From assembly GCA_004297625.1 (NCBI GenBank), contig SCTY01000071.1, forward strand, positions 124,001-188,000: 64,000 nucleotides of DNA. Reading direction: 5' to 3'. Below, one piece after another: positions 1 to 9,816 of the stretch. The translations under genes were made by a program, and so were the position numbers. The notes beneath the pieces are model-generated. The model was not told the DNA's origin and made no database searches. It worked only from the letters and a program-made list of their open reading frames with translations. Position 1 is the stretch's first letter. Each line of letters starts with the position of its first letter. The stretch comes from Betaproteobacteria bacterium (GTDB taxonomy: Bacteria > Pseudomonadota > Gammaproteobacteria > Burkholderiales > SG8-39).

Positions 1-1025
1 TCGACGCGCGCGCGCTGGTAGAGCCGCAGCGCCTCGGGCACCGAGCCCGCGCCTTCGAGCGCGCGCGCCACGACGGCCCCGTCCTCGATCGCCATGCAGG
101 CGCCTTGCGCGAGAAACGGCAGCGTGGGGTGAGCCGCGTCGCCGAGCAGCGTGGCGCGCCCCGTGCTCCACTCGCGGATCGGCTTGCGGTCGTTGAGCGC
201 CCAGCGATAGCACTCGTTGCGCTCGGCCGAGTCGAGGATCGCCTGGATGGTCGGATGCCAGCCGGCATAATCGGCCTTGAGCTCCTCCCAGGGGCGGCGT
301 TGCGTCCAGGACTCGTCCTCCCATTGCGCGCGGCGCGGGCAGCCGACGAAGTTGAGCACTTCGCCGCGGCGCAGCCAATAGACCACGCAGTGGTTCTGCG
401 GGCCGCACCACACGGCGCCGACGAGGTCCATGAGGTTCGCCGGCAGCTTGTGCCGCGGAACGGTGAATCGCCAGGCGACGAAGCCGGTGTAGTGCACCGG
501 CATCTCGCCGTGGATCTGCGCGCGGATCGCCGACTTGATGCCGTCGGCGCCGAGGAGCACGTCGCCTTTCTCGCTCGAGCCGTCGGCGAACTTCAGCGTC
601 ACGCCGCCCCCGTTCTCGGAGAAGCCGGTGACCTTCGCGTTCAACGCGATGCAGCCCGGGTCCAGCGACAGCACCTTGTCGACCAGGATGCGATGGAAGT
701 CGGCGCGATGCAGGTGATAGTAGGGCGCGCCGTGCTCGCGTTCGTGCGCCTGCGCAAAAGGGATCTTGTGCATCAGCTCGCCGGTGTCGAAGCGGCGGAA
801 CTCGTAGTCGCGCGGTTTCACCGCCACTTCGTCGAGCGCCGCGCGCAAGCCGAGGTCGTAGAGCACCTTGACGGAATTCGCGCTCTGCTGGATGCCCGCG
901 CCGACCTCGCCGAGCTGCGGCGCCTGCTCGAACACGCGCACGCCGAAGCCCCTCTTGAGGAGGCACGCAGCCGCGGCGAGGCCGCCGAGCCCCGCGCCGG
1001 CGATGAGGATCTTTCCGGGACGCAA
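1..1025 (-). CDS. FAD-dependent aromatic monooxygenase (salicylate / 3-hydroxybenzoate hydroxylase type), C-terminus off window
   Basis: The minus strand is open from about 1025 to the window edge, giving 341 codons; the C-terminus is cut off by the edge. The chosen start is TTG at 1025, preceded by AGGA about 8 nt upstream; no ATG is available nearby. Residues visible: an N-terminal Rossmann dinucleotide motif (KILIAGAGLGGLAAA), the DG motif (LLGADGIKS) in mid-protein and the GD motif (LLGDAAHPTLPFLAQGA) that binds the FAD ribityl chain. This is the pattern of class A flavoprotein hydroxylases, which use NAD(P)H and O2 to hydroxylate aromatic acids in the cytoplasm. It is divergent from the hydroxycinnamate genes at 1350-4423, which fits a role in aromatic catabolism. 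The exact substrate cannot be read from the sequence. Confidence 0.85.
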   Translation of the reverse strand, partial: MRPGKILIAGAGLGGLAAAACLLKRGFGVRVFEQAPQLGEVGAGIQQSANSVKVLYDLGLRAALDEVAVKPRDYEFRRFDTGELMHKIPFAQAHEREHGAPYYHLHRADFHRILVDKVLSLDPGCIALNAKVTGFSENGGGVTLKFADGSSEKGDVLLGADGIKSAIRAQIHGEMPVHYTGFVAWRFTVPRHKLPANLMDLVGAVWCGPQNHCVVYWLRRGEVLNFVGCPRRAQWEDESWTQRRPWEELKADYAGWHPTIQAILDSAERNECYRWALNDRKPIREWSTGRATLLGDAAHPTLPFLAQGACMAIEDGAVVARALEGAGSVPEALRLYQRARV

Positions 1026-1103
1026 ATCGAAATTTCCTGCGAAAAAGTCGAAAGGGCGCGAGTCTAGTAACTCCGAGCGAAATGTCAACGCTAGAATCGG
1101 CGG

Positions 1104-1353
1104 ATGCGCATCTGCGTCTTCGGCGCCGGAGCGGTCGGCGGGTCGCCCGAGCGGCGGGCACGTCTCCGGGGCGATCGGCCACAAGCCCTCGATGCTTCAG
1201 GACTGCGAGCGCGGCCGCCCGATGGAGATCGACGCCTTGCTGGTCGCGCCGCTTGCCATGGCGCGCGCCGCCGGCGTTTCGACGCCGACCCTCGATGGGC
1301 TCATTCCACTTGCCGCGCAAAAGGCGGCAGCGAAAGGTCTCTACAAGCCATGA
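1104..1353 (+). pseudogene. 2-dehydropantoate 2-reductase (PanE/ApbA family) relic with large internal deletion
   Basis: Two ends of a ketopantoate reductase-family gene survive in different frames. From ATG 1104 the sequence encodes MRICVFGAGAVGG, the typical N-terminal NADP-binding motif. From about 1183 a different frame encodes HKPSMLQDCERGRPMEIDAL followed by a GVSTPTLDGL segment and the stop at 1351-1353; that is the characteristic C-terminal substrate-domain motif. A normal protein is about 300 residues, so roughly 200 central codons are missing and the frame is broken. The stop overlaps the ATG of the next gene (ATGA at 1350), so the relic still shows the old translational coupling. 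It was probably a catabolic 2-oxoacid reductase paralogue rather than the vitamin B5 enzyme. Confidence 0.75.
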
Positions 1354-2168
1354 ACACGGTCAAAGTCGATTTCGAAGACGGCATCGCCTGGGTGAGCATG
1401 AACCGCCCGGAGAAGAAAAACGCCATCAGCGTCGAAATGGCGCACCAGATGGTCAAGCTCATGGACCAGCTCGAGACCGACGAGCGCTGCCACGTGCTCG
1501 TGCTCACCGGCGCGGGCGAGTCGTTCTCCGCCGGCATGGACCTGAAGGACTATTTCCGCGCCACCGACAAGGCGAGCGCAGTCGAGCGCGCGCGGGTCTA
1601 CCGGCTGAACGGCGCCTGGCAGTGGCGCGGGCTGCTGCATTACCCGAAGCCCACGATCGCCATGGTGAACGGCTGGTGCTTCGGCGGCGCGCTCACGCCG
1701 CTCGTCGCCTGCGACCTCGCCATCGCCGCCGACGAGGCGACCTTCGGCCTTTCCGAGATCAACTGGGGAATCATTCCGGCCGGCGTGGTGTGCAAGGCCA
1801 TCTCGACCGTCATGAGCGCGCGCGACGCGATGTACTGCGTGATGACCGGAGAGACCTTCGACGGCAGGCGCGCCGCCGAGATGCGGCTGGTGAACGAATC
1901 GGTCCCCCGCGCGAAGCTCAGGGCGCGCACCCAGGAGCTCGCGAAAACCCTGATGAGCAAGAACCCGACGGTGCTGCGCGCGGCGAAGACGGCGTTCCGC
2001 TACAGCGCGCGCATGTCCTGGGAAGAAGCGGCCGACTATCTTTTCGCCAAGTCCGACCAGTCGATCTTCCAGGATCCCGAGCGCGGCCGCGAGGAAGGCA
2101 TGCGCCAGTTCCTCGACGAGAAGTCCTACAAGCCCGGCCTTGGCACGTACAAGCGCAAGAAAGGCTGA
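1350..2168 (+). CDS. hydroxycinnamoyl-CoA (feruloyl-CoA) hydratase/lyase-like enzyme, crotonase superfamily
   Basis: A 272-residue crotonase-fold protein. The family oxyanion-hole segments are seen at SAGMDLKDYF and GWCFGGALTPLVACDLAI. The segment FGLSEINWGI carries the acidic residue used by hydroxycinnamoyl-CoA hydratase/lyase. The C-terminal QFLDEKSYKPGLGTYKR run is also very typical of feruloyl-CoA hydratase/lyase. Such enzymes hydrate feruloyl- or p-coumaroyl-CoA and cleave it to vanillin or 4-hydroxybenzaldehyde plus acetyl-CoA. The start ATG overlaps the stop of the PanE relic, and the next gene, an acyl-CoA synthetase, begins directly after the stop. This synthetase-hydratase pairing supports the assignment. 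A plain enoyl-CoA hydratase is the alternative. Confidence 0.85.
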   Translation: MNTVKVDFEDGIAWVSMNRPEKKNAISVEMAHQMVKLMDQLETDERCHVLVLTGAGESFSAGMDLKDYFRATDKASAVERARVYRLNGAWQWRGLLHYPKPTIAMVNGWCFGGALTPLVACDLAIAADEATFGLSEINWGIIPAGVVCKAISTVMSARDAMYCVMTGETFDGRRAAEMRLVNESVPRAKLRARTQELAKTLMSKNPTVLRAAKTAFRYSARMSWEEAADYLFAKSDQSIFQDPERGREEGMRQFLDEKSYKPGLGTYKRKKG

Positions 2169-3482
2169 GTGCGCCTCGACGAGCTCCTCTTCGGGCATGC
2201 CGTGCGGCGCCCGCGCCACACGGCGCTGGTGTGCGGCAAGCGGCGCGTCTCTTATGAGGAGTTCGCTGAAAAGACAATTTCTGCATCGAAACAGAAGCGA
2301 GTCGGCGAGCGCATCCCGATCCCGCTTCCCAACGGCATCGAATTCGTCGAGCGCGAATATGCCGCGTGGGCGGCAGGCGCGGCCGTCGTGCCGATCAACA
2401 CGCGGCTGTCGCAGCGGGAGATCGAGTTCATCCTCGCCGACATCGAAGCGCCTTTCAAAAGCGCTGCCGACGACTGCCTCATTCTCTACACCTCGGGGAC
2501 CACGGGGTACCCGAAGGGCGCGGTCAACACCCATGCCAACGTCATCGTGCAGAACGTCGAGCACCACGTAGCGGCGTGGGGCATCAGCGAGGATGATGTG
2601 TTTCTCGCGACCACGCCGCTTGCGCACCGCGCCGGCGTCGGCCGGCTCGTCAACGCGCTCGGCCTGGGCGGCACGCTCGTCATCATGGAGAAGTTCGACG
2701 CCGCCGAGGCGCTTGCGCTCGTCGAGCGCGAGCGCGTGACGGTCGCCGGATTCCCGCCGACGGTGATCAGGATGCTCTTGCCGTCGATCCGGTCGAATCC
2801 GGAAACCTGCGCGTCGCTGCGGCGCGTCATCGTTTCCACCGAGGCCTTCCCGGTGCCGCTCATGCGCGAGGTGTCTGCGCTGCTGCCGAAGGTGGAGTTC
2901 TACAGCGTCTACGGCATGTCCGAAGCCGCCGTCACCTCGGCGAGCCTCGCCGAGCAGCTGGCGCGGCCCGGCACCGCGGGCAAGCCTTTGCCGGGCGTCG
3001 AGGTGAAGATCGCCGAGGACGGCGAGCTTCTCGTAAGAGGCGAGAACGCGGTGATGAAAGGCTATTTCAACCGCCCGGAAGAGAACGCCGAGGCGTTCCG
3101 CGGCGGCTGGTTCCACACCGGCGACGTAGCGCGCATGGATGCCGGTGGCTATCTTTACATCGTCGACCGCAAGAAGGACATGGTGGTGACGGGCGGCTAC
3201 AACGTCTATTCCAAGGAACTCGAGCACGTGCTCGTCCAGCATCCCGGCATCGCGGACGCGGCGGTCGTCGGCGTGCCGGACGAGCTCTACGGAGAGGCCG
3301 TCGCCGCCTTCGTGCAGCTGCGGCCGGGCGCGCGGCTCTCGCCGGAAGGCGTCATCGAGCATTGCCGCGCGCGGCTCGCCGCCTACAAGAAGCCGCGCCA
3401 CGTGGTGTTCGTCGATTCGCTGCCGAGAAACTCGCTCGGCAAGGTGCTCAAGTCCGAACTGAGAAAGCGGGGGGTGCAATGA
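2169..3482 (+). CDS. compact AMP-forming acyl-CoA synthetase (candidate hydroxycinnamate-CoA ligase)
   Basis: This 437-residue ANL-superfamily ligase starts with GTG immediately after the hydratase stop. The phosphate-binding loop is LYTSGTTGYPKGA, followed by the FYSVYGMSEA substrate-pocket region, the WFHTGDVARMD hinge area and the YLYIVDRKKDMVVTGGYNVYS motif. The C-terminal catalytic lysine lies in RNSLGKVLKSELRK. It activates a carboxylic acid to the acyl-adenylate and then the CoA thioester; by context this supplies the hydratase with hydroxycinnamoyl-CoA. Usual family members are about 500-550 residues. Here the stretch between the FILADIEAP segment and the P-loop is only about ten residues, so roughly 60-70 residues of the N-domain are absent. 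The stop overlaps the start of the Bug receptor. Confidence 0.85.
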   Translation: MRLDELLFGHAVRRPRHTALVCGKRRVSYEEFAEKTISASKQKRVGERIPIPLPNGIEFVEREYAAWAAGAAVVPINTRLSQREIEFILADIEAPFKSAADDCLILYTSGTTGYPKGAVNTHANVIVQNVEHHVAAWGISEDDVFLATTPLAHRAGVGRLVNALGLGGTLVIMEKFDAAEALALVERERVTVAGFPPTVIRMLLPSIRSNPETCASLRRVIVSTEAFPVPLMREVSALLPKVEFYSVYGMSEAAVTSASLAEQLARPGTAGKPLPGVEVKIAEDGELLVRGENAVMKGYFNRPEENAEAFRGGWFHTGDVARMDAGGYLYIVDRKKDMVVTGGYNVYSKELEHVLVQHPGIADAAVVGVPDELYGEAVAAFVQLRPGARLSPEGVIEHCRARLAAYKKPRHVVFVDSLPRNSLGKVLKSELRKRGVQ

Positions 3483-4423
3483 GATTGCTTTTCATCGTTC
3501 TGGCGTTCATGGCGGGTTCTGTTCTTGCACAGCCGTATCCGTCGAAGCCGGTGCGGCTCGTCGTCACCTTCCCGCCCGGCGGCAGCACCGACACCGTCGC
3601 GCGCATCTTCGCGCCGCGCCTCGGCGAGCGCCTCGGCCAGCCGGTGGTGATCGACAACCGGCCCGGCGCCGGCGGGGCGATCGGCATCGACGCCACGCTG
3701 AAGTCGCCCGCCGACGGCTACACCATCGTGCTCGCCGCCGCAGGCGCGCTCACGATCATCGTGCACTTCCCCAACCGGCCGGCCTACGACCCGACGAAGG
3801 ACCTCGCGCCGATCACGATGATCGGCACTTCGCCCTTTCTTCTGGTTTCCCACGAAGAAACGACTGCGAGGAAGGTGATCGACGAAGCCAAAGCAAACCC
3901 CGGGAAACTCGCCTACGCTTCGGGCGGCAACGGCACGGCGATGCATCTTTCAGGCGAAATGTTCAAGCTTATGGCCGGCATCGACCTCATTCACGTGCCT
4001 TTCAAGGGAAGCGGCCCGGCGGTGACTGCTGCGGCGCAAGGCCAGCCGCCGCTCGCGTTCGCCGACATCACCTCCGCGCTGCCGCTGCTCAAGTCGGGGC
4101 GCGTCAAGGCCGTCGCGGTGCTGAGCAAGGAACGCTCGAGCTTCCTGCCCGACGTGCCGACGCTCGCCGAAAGCGGCGTTCCCGGCTACGAGGCGATCGG
4201 CTGGTTCGGGCTGCTCGCGCCCGCCGGCACGCCGGCTCCGGTGGTGTCGCGGCTCGCGGCCGAGACGGTCGCCGTGATGAGACAACCCGATATAAAGGAG
4301 AAGCTCGCTGCTGCGGCGCTCGAGCCCTGGGTCACCACGCCCGAAGAATTCTTGACATTTATGCGCACGGAAACCGCCAAATGGGGCCGCGTCATCCGCG
4401 AGTCCGGCGCTAAGCTGGAGTGA
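3479..4423 (+). CDS. Bug-family (TctC) periplasmic tripartite tricarboxylate transporter receptor
   Basis: A 314-residue periplasmic solute-binding protein starting at the ATG that overlaps the previous stop (ATGA). A signal peptide is clear: MRLLFIVLAFMAGSVLAQ, cleaved near LAQ. Typical Bug motifs follow: YPSKPVRLVVTFPPGGSTD, the VIDNRPGAGGAIG loop, GGNGTAMHLSGE and HVPFKGSGPAVTA. These proteins bind carboxylated metabolites in a pincer pocket and are greatly expanded in betaproteobacteria, often without adjacent TctAB membrane subunits, as here. The operon position suggests an aromatic acid or carboxylate ligand linked to the upstream hydratase and ligase; that is an inference. Confidence 0.9.
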   Translation: MRLLFIVLAFMAGSVLAQPYPSKPVRLVVTFPPGGSTDTVARIFAPRLGERLGQPVVIDNRPGAGGAIGIDATLKSPADGYTIVLAAAGALTIIVHFPNRPAYDPTKDLAPITMIGTSPFLLVSHEETTARKVIDEAKANPGKLAYASGGNGTAMHLSGEMFKLMAGIDLIHVPFKGSGPAVTAAAQGQPPLAFADITSALPLLKSGRVKAVAVLSKERSSFLPDVPTLAESGVPGYEAIGWFGLLAPAGTPAPVVSRLAAETVAVMRQPDIKEKLAAAALEPWVTTPEEFLTFMRTETAKWGRVIRESGAKLE

Positions 4424-4441
4424 GCGATAGAATCGCGCGCA

Positions 4442-6401
<1,960 letters not shown>

Positions 6402-6412
<11 letters not shown>

Positions 6413-6848
6413 CAACAGGCCGGTGGAGATCCTGCTGGTGGAGGACAACCCCGGGGACGAGCGCCTGACGCGCGAGGCGCTCAAGGAAGGCAAGGTGTAC
6501 AGCAACCTGCACTGGGTGAAGGACGGCGTCGAGGCCATGGAGTTCCTGCGCCGCCAGGGCAAGTACAAGGACGCGTCGCGTCCCGACATCATCCTGCTCG
6601 ACCTCAACCTGCCGAAGAAGGACGGCCGCGAGGTGCTGCAGGACATCAAGAACGACGATCAGCTCAAGCGCATTCCAGTGGTCGTGCTGACCACTTCCAA
6701 AGCCGAGGAGGACGTGCTGCGCACCTACAACCTGCATGCCAACTGCTACGTCACCAAGCCGGTCGATCTCGAGAAATTCATCGTGGTGGTGAAGTCGATC
6801 GACCGCTTCTGGCTGACCGTGGTCACGCTTCCGCCCAACGGGCACTGA
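6402..6848 (+). CDS. single-domain response regulator (CheY/Rcp1-like)
   Basis: A stand-alone receiver domain of 148 residues. The start is ATG 6402, chosen because a strong GGAGGGG ribosome site lies just upstream; it overlaps the kinase gene by 11 bp. Conserved parts: the acidic cluster LLVEDNPGDERL, the phospho-acceptor Asp at residue 67 (ILLDLNLPKKDG), the VVVLTTSKAEEDV switch region and the YVTKPVDLEKF lysine loop. It has no output domain, so it probably relays phosphate from the upstream kinase or acts by protein contact. The VEDNPGDERL form is common in receivers paired with phytochrome-like or PAS kinases. Confidence 0.92.
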
Positions 6849-6855
6849 GCGGCGC

Positions 6856-8556
6856 ATGCACAACGTCCTCCTGATCGAGGACAACCCGGGCGACGCGCGC
6901 CTGATCCGCGAGATGATCGCGGAGGATCCCGGCGCGCCGTTCGACCTGCGCTGCGCCGAGCGCCTGGCGCAGGGGCTCGAGCAGCTTTCGAACGGCGAGA
7001 CGGGGCTCGTGCTGCTCGATCTCTCGCTACCCGACAGCATCGGCCTGGAGACCTTCACCAAGGTCTACGCGCATTCGCCCACCGTGCCGATCATTGTGCT
7101 CACCGGCAACGACGACCAGACGGTGGCGCTCTCGGCGGTAAAGGGCGGCGCGCAGGACTACCTCGTCAAGGGACGCCTCGACCGGGAGCTGCTGCTGCGC
7201 TCGATGCAATACTCCATCGAGCGCAAGCGCTACCAGGTGCAGCTCGAGCACCAGGCGAATTACGACGCGCTCACCGGGCTGCCCAACCGCAACCTGCTGC
7301 ACGACAGGCTGCGCCAGTCGGTATACGCGCAGCGCCATGAGCGCAACATCGCCGTGGTGTTCATCGATCTGGACCACTTCAAGTTCGTGAACGACAGCCT
7401 CGGCCACTCGACCGGCGACAAGCTGCTCAAGTGCATGGCCGACCGGCTGCGCGGCATGCTGCGCGAGGGCGACACGGTAGCGCGCCTGGGCGGCGACGAA
7501 TTCGTGCTGATATTGAACGACCAGTCGAACGAGGAAGTCATCTTCCGCGCGCTGCAGCGCATCACCGCCAAGGTGGCGGAGCCGATCGAGATCGACGGCA
7601 AGGAGCTGGTGGTGACCTGCAGCGCGGGCATCAGCCTCTACCCGCAGGACGGGCCCGACGTCGATACGCTGCTCAAGAACGCCGACGCCGCGATGTACCG
7701 CGCCAAGGAGCACGGCCGCAACAACTTCCAGTTCTACACCTCGGAGATGAACGAGCGCGTGAACGAGCGCCTTTCGCTCGAGAACGCGCTGCGCCGGGCG
7801 ATCGAGCGCAAGGAGCTGCTGCTGCACTACCAGCAGCGCGTCGATCTCAGGACCGGGGCCATCGTGGGCGCCGAGGCGCTGGTGCGCTGGCGCCATCCGG
7901 AGTGGGGCCTGGTCCGCCCGGCGCGCTTCATCCCGCTCGCCGAGGAGACGGGCCTCATCGTGCAGATCGGCGAGTTCGTGCTGCGCGAGGCCTGCCGCGA
8001 GGTGCGTGCCTGGCTCGACCAGGGGCTGAAGCCGGGGGTCGTCTCGGTGAACCTCTCGGCGCGCCAGTTCCGCCAGGAGGGCCTGGTGCGGCTGGTGTCG
8101 CGCGTGCTGGAGGAGACGCGCGTCGACCCCGCGCACCTGGAGATGGAGCTCACCGAGAGCATGGTCATGCACAACGTCGAGGCGGCGGTCGCCACGCTGC
8201 AAGGGCTGAAGTCGCTCGGCGTGTCGCTGTCGGTGGACGACTTCGGCACCGGCTATTCCAGCCTCGCCTACCTCAACAGCCTGCCGATCGACAAGCTGAA
8301 GATCGACCGCTCCTTCGTGCGCGACATCGGCAACGGCGCCGAGAGCGGCGACGGCGTGCTCGCGCAGGCGATCATTTCCCTCGGCCACAACCTGCACCTG
8401 CACGTCGTCGCCGAGGGCGTGGAGACCGACGCCCAGGTGCGCTTTCTCAAGCGGCACCGCTGCGACGAGGTGCAGGGGTTCTTCTACGGCGAGCCGGTGG
8501 AGCCGGCGGATCACGCCAGGCTGCTCTCCAAGGCGAGGACGCGCCGCCGCGCCTGA
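6856..8556 (+). CDS. response regulator with GGDEF and EAL domains (c-di-GMP synthesis/degradation)
   Basis: A 566-residue REC-GGDEF-EAL protein located 7 bp after the receiver gene. The REC domain carries its Asp at residue 55 (VLLDLSLPDS). The cyclase active-site motif GGDEF is intact at residues 212-216. The phosphodiesterase domain has EAL at 340-342, the SVNLSARQF Asn, the ELTES Glu, the DDFGTGYSSLAYL metal loop, LKIDRSF and HVVAEGVET; all usual catalytic positions look present. It may therefore make or break c-di-GMP depending on phosphorylation. Context: it lies between a kinase and an HD-GYP protein in one operon, so phosphate flow likely sets c-di-GMP level. Confidence 0.93.
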   Translation: MHNVLLIEDNPGDARLIREMIAEDPGAPFDLRCAERLAQGLEQLSNGETGLVLLDLSLPDSIGLETFTKVYAHSPTVPIIVLTGNDDQTVALSAVKGGAQDYLVKGRLDRELLLRSMQYSIERKRYQVQLEHQANYDALTGLPNRNLLHDRLRQSVYAQRHERNIAVVFIDLDHFKFVNDSLGHSTGDKLLKCMADRLRGMLREGDTVARLGGDEFVLILNDQSNEEVIFRALQRITAKVAEPIEIDGKELVVTCSAGISLYPQDGPDVDTLLKNADAAMYRAKEHGRNNFQFYTSEMNERVNERLSLENALRRAIERKELLLHYQQRVDLRTGAIVGAEALVRWRHPEWGLVRPARFIPLAEETGLIVQIGEFVLREACREVRAWLDQGLKPGVVSVNLSARQFRQEGLVRLVSRVLEETRVDPAHLEMELTESMVMHNVEAAVATLQGLKSLGVSLSVDDFGTGYSSLAYLNSLPIDKLKIDRSFVRDIGNGAESGDGVLAQAIISLGHNLHLHVVAEGVETDAQVRFLKRHRCDEVQGFFYGEPVEPADHARLLSKARTRRRA

Positions 8557-8589
8557 GCTTTTGCTGCGCGGCGGGGTAAACTTTCCCGG

Positions 8590-9816
8590 GTGAGCGCCCA
8601 AGACCGCCCGGTGGTGCTGTGCATCGACGATTCGCCCGATCTCCTGGCGCTGATGGAGAAGGCGCTCGGCAGCGATTACCAGGTCATCACCGCCGACGAT
8701 CCCGGCGCGGGCATCCAGATGGCCTTCGGCGAGCCGCGGCCGGATCTCATCCTGCTCGACATCGAGATGCCGCAGGTGAACGGCTTCGAGGTGTGCCGGG
8801 CGCTCAAGGGCGAGACGCTCACCGCGGAGATCCCGGTGATCTTCCTCACCAGCAAGCACGAGGCGCAGGCGCAGGTCGAGGGCTTCCAGGCGGGCGCGGT
8901 CGACTACATCACCAAGCCGATCAACGCCACCGTGCTCAGGGCGCGCGTGCGCACGCACGTCGCGCTCGCGAACCAGCGCCTGGAGCTCGAGCGCATGGTG
9001 CAGGCGCGCACTGTCCAGCTCGACCATACGCGCTCGGAAGTGATCCGGCGCCTCGCGCGCGCGATGGAATTCCACGAGAGCTCGGCGGTGGGCAACCGGG
9101 TGATGCGCCTCGGCCACTACGCGAAGCTGATCTCGCAGGCGGCCGGCGCGAAGCCCGAGGTGGCCGAGATGATGCACAAGGCCGCGCCGCTGCACGATGT
9201 CGGCAAGCTCGGCGTGCCGGCGGAGATCCTGCGCAAGACCGAGAAGCTCACGGTTCCCGACTGGGAGCGCGTCAGGCGCCACCCGCAGCTCGGCGCCGAG
9301 ATCATCGGCGAGCACGACGACCCGCTGCTCAAGCTCGCGCGCCAGCTCGCCCTCACGCACCACGAGCGCTGGGACGGCTCGGGCTATCCGCAGGGGCTCA
9401 AGGACGAGGCGATTCCCTGGGCCGGGCGCGTCATGGCGATCGTCGACGCCTTCGAGTCGATGACCAGCACGCAGTTCTACCGCGACCCGATTCCGGTCGA
9501 GCGCGCCGCCGAGGAGATCATAAAGGGCGCGGGCACGCAGTTCGAGCCGAAGCTGGTCGAGGCTTTCAAGAAAGCGCTGCCGGTGATGAAGAAGGTGCGC
9601 GAGACCTACTCCGACCAGCTCGGCGACCTCATCAATCTCGACTTCGCGAAGACCGGCGCGCAGCCGGTGGCGAAGCCGAAGCCCGCGCCCGAAGCGAAGG
9701 CCGCGCCCGAAGCCAAGCCCGCGCCGCAACCGAAACCCGAGCCCAAGCCCGCGCCGCCGAAGCTCGATGTTGCGGCGCTTGCCAAAGCGGCGGCGGCCAA
9801 AGCAGCGAAGAAATGA
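8590..9816 (+). CDS. response regulator with HD-GYP phosphodiesterase domain and Ala/Pro/Lys tail
   Basis: A 408-residue protein with a GTG start. The N-terminal receiver has its Asp at residue 57 (LLDIEMPQVNG). The HD-GYP domain has the metal dyad HD at residues 202-203 (HDVGKLGVP) and the diagnostic HHERWDGSGYP with GYP at 265-267. These enzymes hydrolyse c-di-GMP, usually to GMP. The last 70 or so residues are low complexity: repeated Ala-Pro-Lys-Glu units ending in an Ala/Lys helix. This tail may space the enzyme or contact the coiled-coil protein encoded next, whose ATG overlaps this stop (ATGA at 9813). Confidence 0.92.
   Translation: MSAQDRPVVLCIDDSPDLLALMEKALGSDYQVITADDPGAGIQMAFGEPRPDLILLDIEMPQVNGFEVCRALKGETLTAEIPVIFLTSKHEAQAQVEGFQAGAVDYITKPINATVLRARVRTHVALANQRLELERMVQARTVQLDHTRSEVIRRLARAMEFHESSAVGNRVMRLGHYAKLISQAAGAKPEVAEMMHKAAPLHDVGKLGVPAEILRKTEKLTVPDWERVRRHPQLGAEIIGEHDDPLLKLARQLALTHHERWDGSGYPQGLKDEAIPWAGRVMAIVDAFESMTSTQFYRDPIPVERAAEEIIKGAGTQFEPKLVEAFKKALPVMKKVRETYSDQLGDLINLDFAKTGAQPVAKPKPAPEAKAAPEAKPAPQPKPEPKPAPPKLDVAALAKAAAAKAAKK

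Noticed and set aside
7027..9729. 900-codon minus-strand open frame
   Set aside because: It covers the GGDEF-EAL and HD-GYP genes in reverse, with no recognisable domain; the plus strand has complete catalytic motifs.
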